Shown in pieces: positions 22,563-32,302 of a stretch of 64,000 nt of DNA (positions within the stretch are counted from its first letter, which is position 1; the number at the start of each line of letters is the position of its first letter). A program made the translations under genes and the position numbers. The notes beneath the pieces are model-generated. The model saw only the letters and a program-made list of their open reading frames with translations. It was not told the origin of the DNA and did no database searches. The stretch is from positions 25,372,582 through 25,436,581 of the forward strand of contig OX467092.1 in NCBI GenBank assembly GCA_950106755.1, read 5' to 3'. The stretch is from Climacium dendroides (taxonomy: Eukaryota > Streptophyta > Bryopsida > Hypnales > Climaciaceae).

Positions 22563-24064
22563 ATGGACCGCCCTCCGCTTGCTGATCTCAATGCCTCTCC
22601 CCGACGCTTCCAACAAGTTTCCAACATTGCAACTCGACGAGCTGTCACTGCTTGAATGGTGGAGGACGTCGCCATTCACGGTGAGCATGGCCTAAATGTT
22701 CGCGTAATTCAAGCATTTCCAGAACATTTCCGTGGACAGCGCCCTGCCAACCTTGTAAAAGCCGGCCGATGGTGGCAGCAACGCCACCAATTCGATGAGG
22801 ACAATGCAGAAAATGCAGCCCAAGTCACTGCATTCTCGTGCAGCCGCAACTGATTGGACATAAGGCGGCGCCATTGTCCAAAAGCCAGACCAAGCCGAGG
22901 CAAGAAAAAAAGTGAATGGGTACAATATTTGTACCCACTTTTACTTGAAGAATTCAACCGCCTTCGAAAATCAGGTGTAAAGTTTTCTTCTCTACTTCTT
23001 CGTGAGTTGGCCCTTTCCATTCTCGTCGCTCCCGAGTCCAATTTCACAGCCCAATCTGTTGACCCAAAGGATAACATTTTGTTGGTTAACAAAATTACCC
23101 CGAATTGGGTCAATCAATTCATGAAGAACCACAACATAGTCCTCCTCTCCCAACGTGGCCGTTTGACTTGTAGTCCTCAAAAAGAACTCCAAATCGAACA
23201 ACAAACCGCCTATCATTTGGGGGTTTTGCAAAGGGGATTTGCATCCGGGGAATTTGATGAAAATCTAATGGAAAATTTGGATGAAACCCATTTTATTGTC
23301 AATCTTGACAATGGACGCACTTTAGGGTTTCGGGGGGACACAACAGTCAAATATGCTGAAGTAGTTTCGGGTGGGGAGTCTATGACTATGGTGGTTCGTA
23401 TTTCAGGAGGCCGGCATGCTATGATAGAAGCTCCTATGCTCATTTTCACAAATGAAAATAGGAGCTATCCTATACGAGGTCTAATTGATAATATTCCCGG
23501 GGTGTCTTATAGGTCGGGCCCTAAAGGGTGGATGGACCAAACCATCTTACCCGAATATTTTTGGAAAATCGGGCATATCAAGCCGATCTTCATCACCGCA
23601 TGAAGATCATATGGCTTGATAATTGTACCGGCCATACGGTGACCCCTAGGTTGGCTGATGTCCTAGCAGCCAAAAATACAGTCTTCAAATTTTTACCTCC
23701 TTGTTCTACTCATCTTTGCCAACCAGCAGATACATTCTTGATTTCAAAGATCAAAGATGCATGGACAAGACGGTGGGAAGCCAAAAAAATTCAGTTGATA
23801 CAAGAAAATGCTTGGCAAAATACACCCCGGGCAGATGGACAATGGTCAGGGAAGTTGACCAATCCAAGGAAACGTTTTTTCCTACAATTGGCTGCTGATA
23901 GTATAGAAGATGTTAATAGAGAGGTGGATTGTGACAACATCTCCTATGCTAGAAAAGCAATGATTCGTTATGGCTTGGCATTAGGACTTGATGGATCTTG
24001 GAGTGTTGGACAATTATTTCCACATCTCCAAGACATTATTGCAAAACATTTGCAATACTTCTAA
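22563..24064 (+). pseudogene. Pogo/Tigger-type transposase (CENP-B-like helix-turn-helix and DDE domain), broken
   Basis: The frame starts at the ATG at 22563 (MDRPPLADLNASPRRF). It is interrupted by TGA at 22653-22655 and 22851-22853, then shifts frame in the T run near 23558-23565 and continues to TAA at 24064. The N-terminal part looks like a DNA-binding helix-turn-helix region (GEHGLNVRVIQAF, then LLLRELALSI and TPNWVNQFMKNHNI). The catalytic DDE domain shows LDETHF, IIWLDNCTGH and LCQPAD, with 36 residues between the second and third acidic residues. Full length would be about 500 residues, normal for the family. The first TGA replaces a position where a tryptophan codon (TGG) is likely. 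It cannot make an active transposase as read. Confidence 0.88.
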
Positions 24065-24219
24065 GGGCAAGAAGTGCCTAATTTAAATAGGGCAGTTTAG
24101 AGATTTTTTTTTCTTTCAGTTTTTACTGTTTTTTCCCTTCAATTTCTGGCCTACAGCTACGACTATTATATTGTACTTTTGACTCTTCCTATATTTTGCA
24201 ATATACACACATTATGAAA

Positions 24220-24790
24220 AATTTCAGCATTTCACCATTGCATTGTTTATTTCACCATTTCATTGTTTTTTTGGGCTTTCCAGCATTTATTTCAGGATTT
24301 CATTTAACTTTCCAACTTTTCAGGATTTCATTGTTTTTTGGGAGCTTTTCAACATTGATTTCTGGATTTCAGTGTTTTGTTGGGCTTTTCAACATTGATT
24401 TTTGGATTTCATTGTTTTTTTGGGCTTTTCACCATTGATTTTTGGATTTCATTGTTTTTTTGGACTTTTCACCATTTATTTCAGGATTTCATTGTTTTTT
24501 TGGGCTTTTCACCATTTATTTCAGGATTTCATTGTTTTTGGGGGGCTTTTCACCATTTCATTGTTTTGGGGGGCTTTCAACATTTATTTCAGGATTTCAT
24601 TGTTTTTTTTGTTATTTCACCATTTCATTGTTGTTTTTTGGGCTTTTGAACATTCCAACATTTCATTGTTGTTTTTTGGGCTTTTCAACATTCCAACATT
24701 TCAGCAATTCAGCATTTTAGCATTTCAGCAATTCAGCAATTCAACATTTCAACATTTCAGCATTTCATACACCAAATTTTCCCAACCATT
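24220..24790 (+). repeat. ~40-bp tandem repeats in the transposon 3' region
   Basis: Units follow GGATTTCATTGTTTTTTTGG then GCTTTTCACCATTTATTTCA, with about ten imperfect copies, ending in a shorter ATTTCAGCA/ATTCAGCA repeat (24700-24770). The Phe-rich open frames across it exist only because the repeat lacks stops. Confidence 0.8.
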
Positions 24791-25800
24791 CCAACTTCTA
24801 TATTTTGTTACCATCTAACACTAAATGCACTCTTCTACAAATTCTGAAATGACGGAAATTTACTTCAAAGCTAAAATAGTGTTAGAATCAGTACAAAAAG
24901 ATCTAACACTAAGCGTGCACATCGCTATTAGTGTTAGTTGGGATAATTAGTGTTGCCAACACTATTTACCAATTTTAGTGTAGCCCATCTTATTACCATA
25001 ATCTTACTCATCAAAGATCATGATGGCAATGCACTTGGGAGCGGACACATCAACCCACGCTTCAACAATGGTCTGGTCATGCTTTACCAAGGGTCTACTC
25101 ACAGTTTTACATTTCAGCTTTGAAAAATCACAAAAAATTCAATTCTTGTTGGAATGTCTTCATTTTTTTGGCAATTGACTTCTCTCAAACAATTCAATCT
25201 CTAAAAAAATATGAGAACTCATAAATAGCTTCTCCAAAGTACCTAGATAACAAATTTGTATGGTAATGGGTAGTTCTACCTTAATTTCTCAACAAATAAA
25301 CCCTACTTGTACAAGTTGAAATGCTTAAGTTATGAGGATTAGGTACTTCTACCTTAATAGAAGTGATGGAGCCATAGGGAGGATACATGTCCCATTATTT
25401 TATAGCATTTTGCAACACTTATTTAATCCATAGGCAACTAAATGTAGGATACTCATCTCATCAAAACAACATAGCCAAATGGAAAAGTAGAACTTTGCTT
25501 GAGTGAATTTGGAGTGTAGTTATGGGAACCAAAATCTCCAAGCCTCTTTTGGGATGAGGGTAGTAGAAGCAATGAACTACATCTAGAATAGATCCCCTAC
25601 AAATGTTCAAGACTCCAAACACCCGAAAAAACATACATTGGTATTAGTCTCAACCTTAGCCATCTTAGAATTCTATATCATGCTTCACATTCTCTTCTTT
25701 AATGCAAAATTCAAAAAAGTTATAGAACTTATATTTTACAACACATTTGTGCTTTTGTCCATACCCGTTAGGTTTGTAGGGGTTAATCATACTCCAATTA

Positions 25801-26147
25801 AGGTAGAACTACCCAATACCACCATTTATCCATTTTTGTCACCTACAAGTTGCTCCCATTTCTGTCACTAGCCCATCTTATTACCACAATCTTACTAATC
25901 CATTATCATGATGGTGATGCACCAAGGAGCAGACACATGAATCCTTGCTTTAACAAGGGTCTACTCATAGTTTACATATCAGCTTTGAAAAATCACAAAA
26001 AATTCAATTCTTGTTGGAATGTCTCTTCTTTCTTTTTGCAATTGACTTCTCTCAAACAATTCAATCTCTGAAAAACATGAGAGCTCATAAATAGCTTCTC
26101 CAAAGTACCTAGATAGCAAATGTGTACGGTGATGAGTAGTTCTACCT
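25801..26147 (+). mobile_element. TA-flanked MITE, AGGTAGAACTACCC family, empty-site copy
   Basis: The 347-bp element has ends AGGTAGAACTACCCA and complement, flanked by TA. It matches the two halves of the MITE at 21776-25281, including AAAAATCACAAAAAATTCAA and TTCTTGTTGGAATGTCT, and carries an unoccupied TA (25869-25870) where the other copy received the pogo-class transposon. Confidence 0.85.
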
Positions 26148-26914
26148 TATTTATACTTTCTATACTTGTAAACATTTTCTTAGATGATTGTGAATGGGAC
26201 GAAAGAGGGAGCCTCGTTTGCGCTGAGATATCTACACATTGGAGCACAGAGAGTTTTTGTTGTCATTCTAAATTTGGGTTTATGACAGAAACATGACCTT
26301 GCAGTCGACGGAGATTTGGTAGCAGAGCATGAATTGTACTGTACATCAATACCATGCCAAGCAAGCTAAGATATCAAATGTAAGAAAAAAGAGAGAGCTT
26401 CATATCCATCGGAAGCGACAAAATGTGAATTATAATTCCTCGAAGAACAGGTTACAGTTTTCACTTCGCTTCTCCCGACATCGTAGAGATAAAAAAAAAA
26501 GAGGGTCATAATCATCTGTTCAACTAGAGTTCTGTCTGTACAAACGGCAACAAGAACTAAATTTCAAGTAGAGGATACTGCAAGTGTTTAAAAAGACCTA
26601 TTGGCAAGTCCTACACTGACCCAAATCACCAACAGATCACACACTCGGTTCAGTTTCGTCACCCAAGAGCTTGACTGATACATAATTTCGGTCAAATGTC
26701 TGTAGCTACCAATATTCAATTAGAAACGGATCTCTACCACTCAATACTCTACAACCTCCTCTTTTGAGGTTTACATCAGAATCTCAAATTGATCAGAATT
26801 TTGACCTCACCAAATTCTGCTCTTACAACTCAAGACGATCTCTCCACCATACTGTATCATACATCTCACAGAAGCCACTCCTACGTGAGACACAAATGGG
26901 AACTACAGTATCCT
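26148..26914. other. 3' flank of the LEA gene
   Basis: Lies downstream of the minus-strand LEA gene and probably includes its 3' untranslated region. No other gene is recognised; the frames at 26329-26511 and 26764-27123 are shadows. Confidence 0.4.
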
Positions 26915-28029
26915 TTACAAGTGGCCGGTCAATTTCAGTTTGGCCTTCTCAGCCAAGCTCAAGCCCGATGAATGGGGGACACCAGTACCGTGAGTGCCGT
27001 GGGCGACACCAGTGCCGTGAGTGCCGTGACCACCGCCAAGGTGATTTGCATAGGGGTCACTGGCAGCGTAAGAGACGCCTTGGCCAGGTCCAGTTCCGTG
27101 CCCAGCTAAGGTATCGTCAATGACGACTCCGGTGCCAGTTCCATAGCCAGCACCGCTGCGGCCATATCCATCGCCGGCATAGCCAGTTCCGTGAGTTCCG
27201 TGAGTTCCCGTAGTCGCAGATGTTCCGTGAGCGCCACGACCCATGACGGCTGCCTCTACCTTACCAAGCATACCTCCTTGGTGGGGAGTACTCGTTGGGT
27301 ACCCAGTTCCCGTGGATGAAGGGTAGCCAGCTCCAGTAGACGAGGGATAGCCAGCTCCAGTAGTTCCGTGTGTCCCGTGAGCGCCATAGCCAGTTCCCGT
27401 AGTTGCGTTCGTTCCGTGAGCGCCATGGCCCATGACGGCTTGCTCTACCTTGCCAGCAATTCCTCCTTGGTGGGGGGTAGTGGCGGGGTAACCGGTGCCA
27501 GTAGGGCTATAGCCTGTGCCTGTACCGTGAGTACCATGAGCACCGTAGCCGCCAGCACCGGTGCCATAATTGTGATGATCTGCACCAATAATTTGCGAGA
27601 AATTAGAATATGAAACCGATGCACAATCACCGACCTTTTGTGACTCTTAATCAATACGGTAATGAAAATGTCATCGAGGTTTCACAACCACGTTTGCTGT
27701 GCAAGAGGTTCAAGATATGCAAACAAACACAAACTACATCGAGTCCGAACTGCGAAGAGCATCACTGACGCGCGCAGTTGAACTGAGCTATTGATGTATA
27801 AATAATCCTTGCAACTTTTAAGCAAAAATCTTATAGACATTTGAGGTTTCGCAGCCATTTCATTTTACAAGAAATTCAAGATGTGCAAAGAAGCACGAAA
27901 CTTCATCGAATTCTACTTGCGAAGAGCATCACGGAGATGATATAGCATACCTGCGGCAGCCTGGCCTGTTGTACCGTGTCCGACTCCCAACACGTTCTTC
28001 ACCTTGTCAGTCATACTTTGGTGCTGCAT
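26915..28029 (-). CDS. Gly/Thr/His-rich LEA protein, dehydrin-like
   Basis: Two exons: 28029-27951 (MQHQSMTDKVKNVLGVGHGT...) and 27579-26915, joined in phase 1 across a 371-bp GT-AG intron, giving 247 residues ending AEKAKLKLTGHL. The protein is almost all small or hydrophilic residues, with repeated HGTHGTG, TGAGYPSS and TGTGYP, and no Cys or Trp, so it is likely disordered. Two modules 63 residues apart each carry PHQGG(I/M)xGKVE(Q/A)AVMG (about residues 62-77 and 125-140), which may act as short amphipathic helices like dehydrin K-segments, although the classic Lys-rich K-segment is absent. Families of this type protect membranes and proteins during drying and cold. The exact subfamily is uncertain. 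Confidence 0.8.
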
Positions 28030-28381
28030 CTTGCCTTAACGGATCTCACCACAAAATCACGAAAGATAGCTTGCTCCTTAAGAATCGCTCAAAACACTTC
28101 GAAATCAAGAACAATCGTCAATGATTAAAACTCAGCACAAATCAATTGCAAGTGCGATCACTAATTCACAGATGTTAATAAACGAAGGACGAGGGCATGC
28201 AATATATTGAGCCTGGTGTCTCGATCATCCCGCCAGCTGACTTTCGCTAGCTCCATTGAATCGACGACACCGTTGCAGCACGACATCTGAGTGTCAGTAC
28301 AACGGCGCTGCGAGCCTGCCACCGCATCTCGAGACAAAAAATCGTGACGAGGCACCTTAGCTTCCGGAGGCGCTTCAACGT

Positions 28382-28388
28382 ACGTGTC
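28382..28388 (+). promoter_or_regulatory. ABRE-like ACGTGTC upstream of the LEA gene
   Basis: ACGTGTC lies about 350 bp upstream of the LEA start codon, inside ACGTACGTGTCC. ACGTG(G/T)C is the established abscisic-acid response element of plant LEA promoters. A single 7-mer can occur by chance; no clear TATA box was found. Confidence 0.3.
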
Positions 28389-28675
28389 CATTATCGCCAG
28401 GTGTTGAAGCACCATCCTTCCAGCACGAAAAGCACAATTTTCCAATTAGTTTGTGCTCGGAAATTCGCCAGGTTGACGGAAATTTGCGGCGATCCAGTCC
28501 AATCCGCAGCTGGTAAGAATGCCATGTCACTCTCTCGCTACCAAATATTTTACGAGTTACACTGATATTTTTACGAGTGACACGAGTTATTACACCGGTC
28601 GTTGAGTGAGTTCAATTCAGTATCCTTCTGTGATCTGTCTCAAAAACCACCCTCTGTAGACCTGCCCAGATATTT

Positions 28676-29111
28676 TTGGAGATGGCAAGTGCTGCATGCA
28701 AACTGAACACTTCCGTCAACCTTCAGCGAAGTTACATCTCTCCCGTAAAAGTGACATCTGGTGTTTCGTTGCCTCCCTGCGGTGTCAATTGCACCGACCT
28801 TGGAATCTTTGCTTTGATTTGTAATTGTAGACATCGTTTTCAACTGCCGTTCCTTCACTTCGCGACAACTGAAGTTTCTCGGAGATTCGATTGCATGGAA
28901 TTGATCAGCTGCGAGGATTGAACTGTGCAATCCGTGCTTGCGAGAGCAAGAGTCTTCGAAAACATACCGCCTGTGACGTGCTTGACACAGAGACGGTGTA
29001 TGGAACAAGACGTCGCCGTTCGAGAGTCCCCAATTTGCACAAGCGTCGGAATCCAGGTGCACACAGGTTGCCCAGAGATTCAGCGCCAAAGCGTCGTGGA
29101 ATAGAGTTGCA
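28676..29111 (+). pseudogene. Possible plastid-transit-peptide gene fragment
   Basis: From the ATG at 28682 the frame reads MASAACKLNTSVNLQRSYIS then PVKVTSGVSLPP, which has the Ala/Ser/Thr-rich, basic, acid-free look of a chloroplast transit peptide. After about 35 codons the similarity fades; a second frame (about 28891-29125) contains GLNCAIRACESKS. No single splice model joins them cleanly, and a repeat begins at 29122. It could be a gene start truncated by repeat insertion, or chance. The 193-codon minus-strand frame over the same region has no recognisable product. Confidence 0.3.
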
Positions 29112-29121
29112 TTTAGGGTTA

Positions 29122-29362
29122 CACTAGAGTGTCCTGTGCCGTTGCCACAGTCAAAACAAAAGAAAAAGTAATTTTCTAATTTTTTTAGTTCATAAAAACT
29201 TTGAAATTTAATAACGTTCACAACATACGTTCAAACACCACAAAACCAAGCTGGTGCACCCCTCTTCGTTGAGGGCTTTCTGACGGTACCAAGCATGCGA
29301 CTAGGGGACGCACAGTCCAGGAGATCTCAACGTGACAAACAAAACAAAACAAATAGCTTGAT
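29122..29362 (+). repeat. GTGCCCTGTGCCGTTGCC repeat family (copy A)
   Basis: Runs from ACTAGAGTGTCCTGTGCCG to the AAACAAAACAAATAG tail, with a core GGTGCACCCCTCTTCG, GAGGGCTTTCTGACGGTACC and GGAGATCTCAACGTGACAAA. It has the same head and tail as the copy at 55716-55939 in reverse. A head with a fixed start and a simple-sequence (AAAAC) tail is compatible with a retroposon, but no polymerase III boxes were recognised. Confidence 0.6.
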
Positions 29363-29372
29363 TTAAGGTATA

Positions 29373-30350
29373 GACTAGAGTGCCCTGTGGCGTTGCTACA
29401 ATCTCTTCTATTAAGACAGGTGGTTTGTTTTGTTTGTTTGTTTGTTTTGTTTGTCACGTTGAGATCTCCCGGACCGTGCGTCCCCCGGTCGCGTTCTTGG
29501 TACCGCTGGAAAGTCCTCGGCGAGGAGGGGTGCACCGGCTTGGTTTCGTGGCGTTCGGACGTACGGTGTGGAAGTTGTGCATTTTCGAGTTACTTTTGGT
29601 TCTGGAAAATTAGAAAATTACTTTTTCTCATATTTTGGTCGCAATCTTGGTACCGTCGGAAAGCCCTCGGCGAGGAGGGATGCACCAGCTTGGTTTTGTG
29701 GCGTTCCGACTCACGGTGTGAAAGTTATTGAATTTTGAAGTATTTTTATGAACTAAATAATTAGAACATTAGTTTTACTTATATTTTGGTCACAATCTTG
29801 GTACCGTCGGAAAGTTCTCGGCGAGGAGGGGTGCACGAGCTTTGTTTCGTGACATTTCGACTCACGGTGAGAAAGTTATGGATTTTTGAGTTGTTTTGGG
29901 TTCTAAAAAAATTAGAAAATTACTTTTACTTCTGTTTTGATTGTGGCAACGCCACAGGGCACTCTAGTCAAAACAAAAGTAAAAGTAATTTTCTAATTTT
30001 TAAAAAACCAAAACCAACTCGAAAATCCATAACTTTCCCACCATGAGTCAAAAGGCCATGAAACCAAGCCGGTGCACCCCTCCTCGCCCAGGGCTTTCCA
30101 ACAGTACCAAGATTGCGACAAAAATATAAGTAAAAGTAATTTTTTAATTTTTTAGAACAAAAAACAACTCAAAAATGCACAACTTTCACACCGTACGTCC
30201 GAATGCCACAGAACCAAGCCGGTGCACCCGTCCTCCTCGAGGGCTTTCTGATGGTACCAAGCACGCAATCGGGGGACACACGGTCCAGGAGATCTCAACG
30301 TGACAAACAAAACAAAACAAAACAAACATCCTGTCTTAATAGAAGAGATG
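29373..30350. repeat. Large imperfect palindrome of the same repeat family
   Basis: GACTAGAGTGCCCTGTGGCG (29373) recurs inverted at about 29950-29969; beyond it a second inverted arm ends at 30350 with CCTGTCTTAATAGAAGAGAT, the complement of 29400-29420. Between 29450 and 29900 the core GGTACCGTCGGAAAG, CTCGGCGAGGAGGGGTGCAC recurs three times about 165 bp apart, and the opposite arm has two more inverted copies. The open frames here are by-products of the repeats. Confidence 0.7.
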
Positions 30351-30550
30351 TACACTGATACAGAGTATCCTAACCCCAAGGGGTAAGGTGGAATATATAT
30401 TTTAACCTTGTGGGGTTAATTTTGGAGCGGCCAGACTCATTCAATTGGAGGACATAACATTGTTAAGCCACTCAATATCCTCCCCCTAGTTGGAGGTATA
30501 ATTCCCCCCAAGATGCCTTAGGAGAATTCAGTTATAATGTGAGCTTTCTA

Positions 30551-30961
30551 AGGTAGTGTGTTGTAAAGCAGACCCTCTCCTTCAAATGGACTCTACCTTT
30601 AGGGGGAAAATGGAGATGAGGTGATCCTTGAAAGAAACTACCTTATCAATTGAATGCATCTAAGAAAAATTATTTTTCTATTGCAAGAGCCAATCATAGT
30701 TTTTGAATTTGCACATCTCTTTACAAGTTGCAAGTAGATGGATTTGGGGAGACCTACGCTCACAAATAGGTGCCTATGTCCTTAATCTTTGAAAATTTAT
30801 AAGTAATTCAAAGATGCTTGGAAAAATACAAAACCCCTTGTGTTAGGTTCCATGTCTATTTTTCTTTTTTTGAAAAATGATATAAAAATATTTTTGTCCC
30901 CGGAAACCTATAAAAAAAGATGGACCAGCTCTTAAATGGTTGCTTTTAGAACATACTACCT
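30551..30961. mobile_element. MITE, AGGTAGTGTG family (copy 2)
   Basis: Inverted ends AGGTAGTGTGTTGTAAAGCA and the complement of TGCTTTTAGAACATACTACC, flanked by TA on both sides (30549-30550, 30962-30963). The interior matches 2877-3157 (for example TAGGTGCCTATGTCCTTAAT). This 411-bp copy is longer than the first. Confidence 0.7.
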
Positions 30962-30992
30962 TAATGGGCTCCTAGCAAATGTAAGTTTGTAA

Positions 30993-31603
30993 GAGCATGC
31001 CTACCTGTCCTCCAAATGGGTGACTTCTTGAAAGGGATGGTTTGCAAGTCAAGGTTGACTTGCAAATTGGGGTCATTTTGCAGGTTGGAATTTGGCTTGC
31101 AAAATAGCAAACGACAACTAAAATTGTCTTTCCACATTGTTGGGGTGCCAAGAGTTTTTATCTCCCCACAAATTCTTTCACACAGATTTTATCCTCCATA
31201 GGCAAACTTATGTAGAGTATTGCAAATTGCTTGATTGCAAATTCATTCAGAGCATTGCAAATTGCTTGATCGGAAATTCATTCAAAGCTTTGCAAATTTA
31301 TTCAAAGCATCAGAAATTGCTTGATTGCAAATTTAAAGCATCGAAAAATGATAGTTGGAAATTCACAGCAATGCAAATTGAGTTGGAAATTGATTAGCAA
31401 TTTGATTTGTTGAAAATTTATTAGCAATTCATTTGATTTGTTGGTAATTTGATGAGTTGTACTTTTTTGTTTCTTACCTCACAACTCACTCACGCTTGGC
31501 TTGTTAACAGGTTATAAGTAGGGCAAAGCATTTCAACCTAGCTTACAAAGTGGATGGCCCTCCATTTTGCAAGCCACATTTAGGAGGACAAGTGGTGATG
31601 CTC
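30993..31603. mobile_element. PIF/Harbinger-like MITE with TAA target duplication
   Basis: The ends GAGCATGCCTACCTGTCCTCC and the complement of GGAGGACAAGTGGTGATGCTC are imperfect inverted repeats. TAA lies directly outside both (30990-30992, 31604-31606). The interior (31200-31440) is made of degenerate GCAAATTG-type repeats. Ends beginning GAGCAT with a TWA duplication are typical of Tourist-like elements. There is no transposase. Confidence 0.7.
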
Positions 31604-31609
31604 TAAGGC

Positions 31610-31924
31610 TCCTAGCTTAAGGGGGACAGGTTTGGTGAATTGGCCCTAGCCATCACCCCCAGGAACTCGCAAAGTCAACAAGTATTCTAGAGAGGTTATA
31701 ATGATTGGTTCCTATTGTTGGCTTTGTGGGGCCCGTTTGTTTAGTGGACTTTTGAAATAGGTGAAACGCAATACAATAATAAATGGATAGCTTCAACAAA
31801 TAAATAGCTCCAAAAATTCAATAAAATAGCCATTTGAGATAGATATTAGTATCTATTAGTATTAAGTACATTAGTAATTAAATTTCAATTGAAAGTAAAT
31901 ATAATGAAACGGAATTAGTAAGGT
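31610..31924. other. Intergenic DNA, nothing recognised
   Basis: No gene or repeat boundary was identified. Confidence 0.4.
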
Positions 31925-32215
31925 AGGAGGTCAATAAATTGCCCACCTGAGAGCTAAAACTGAATTTTGGGCGAAGCAAAGTTGGTTGAAATAATTTTCA
32001 ATAAATTTTTCTTGAAAGAAAAGTGGAAATATCGTTTTGTATTTTTTAGAGCTTTATAGAATTAGTTATGAAATTATGAAGTTGAAGTGGCATAGGGCTC
32101 TAAAATCACCCACCTCCTAAAATGCACTATGTTTGTACATTGTTGAAGGCTATAAAAAACATGTACAAATAGTTTACATTTGAGGAGGTGGACAATTTTA
32201 AAGCCTATGCAATTC
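31925..32215 (-). repeat. Dispersed inverted repeat, copy 1 (partner at 35236-35560)
   Basis: This segment is the reverse complement of 35236-35560, sharing GGGCTCTAAAATCACCCACC-type ends, GAATTAGTTATGAAATT and AAATAATTTTCA. Part of it, around TCTAAAATCACCCACCTCCT to GAGGAGGTGGACAATTTTAA, folds on itself. Probably a MITE; target duplications could not be fixed. Confidence 0.55.
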
Positions 32216-32267
32216 AGAGCTTGTTACTTGAATATAACTTTGTATTAGTTAGTATTAATTTTCCTAA

Positions 32268-32268
<1 letters not shown>

Positions 32269-32300
<32 letters not shown>
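32269..32300 (+). repeat. (ATT)n microsatellite
   Basis: About ten uninterrupted ATT units. Confidence 0.95.

Positions 32301-32302
<2 letters not shown>

Larger units (their letters stand above)
21843..24980 (+). mobile_element. Pogo/Tigger-class DNA transposon (3,138 bp)
   Basis: The ends are perfect 25-bp inverted repeats beginning CACTAAAATTGGTAAATAG, flanked by TA at 21841-21842 and 24981-24982. The related MITE at 25.8 kb reads GTCAC-TA-GCCCATC with a single TA, which fixes insertion point and target duplication. A pogo-type transposase with two stops and one frameshift lies inside. Copies of GTGTTGG/CCAACAC lie just inside both ends and may be transposase-binding sites. A 3' non-coding block of ~40-bp tandem repeats fills 24220-24790. 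Ends starting CACTA could suggest the CACTA superfamily, but the 2-bp TA duplication and the transposase type argue against it. Confidence 0.92.
21776..25281 (+). mobile_element. Inner MITE, AGGTAGAACTACCC family, split by a pogo-class transposon
   Basis: Ends AGGTAGAACTACCCATTACC and its complement are flanked by TA. The left 65 bp and right 300 bp align with the uninterrupted copy at 25801-26147; the interruption is exactly the transposon at 21843-24980. Without it the MITE is about 366 bp. Confidence 0.85.
21466..25354. mobile_element. Outer MITE of the AGGTAG family, split by nested insertions
   Basis: Its ends AGGTAGAAGTACCTAA and the complement TTAGGTACTTCTACCT are flanked by TA on both sides (21464-21465, 25355-25356). 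Subtracting the inner element at 21776-25281 leaves 383 bp, close to the 347-368 bp of intact relatives at 25.8 and 7.2 kb. The ends resemble but are not identical to those relatives, so it is a sister subfamily. Confidence 0.6.

Noticed and set aside
22192..22695. 167-codon open frame upstream of the transposase
   Set aside because: It overlaps the transposase start in another frame and consists of pyrimidine-rich leader; the transposase-like peptide is in the other frame.
24196..24818. Long Phe-rich open frames in three frames
   Set aside because: They are stop-free because of the T-rich 40-bp tandem repeat; all three frames are open and none has domain character.
21776..25281. TTAA (piggyBac-like) target duplication for the AGGTAG MITEs
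   Set aside because: It fits only one copy exactly; a TA duplication with ends starting AGGTAG fits all three copies and the outer element.
28640..29221. 193-codon minus-strand open frame
   Set aside because: It runs through a repeat copy into unrelated DNA, no family is recognised, and no splice or start context supports it.
29387..29731. Open frames of 77-114 codons in the repeat cluster
   Set aside because: The same peptides recur with each repeat unit and on both strands, so they reflect repeat structure.
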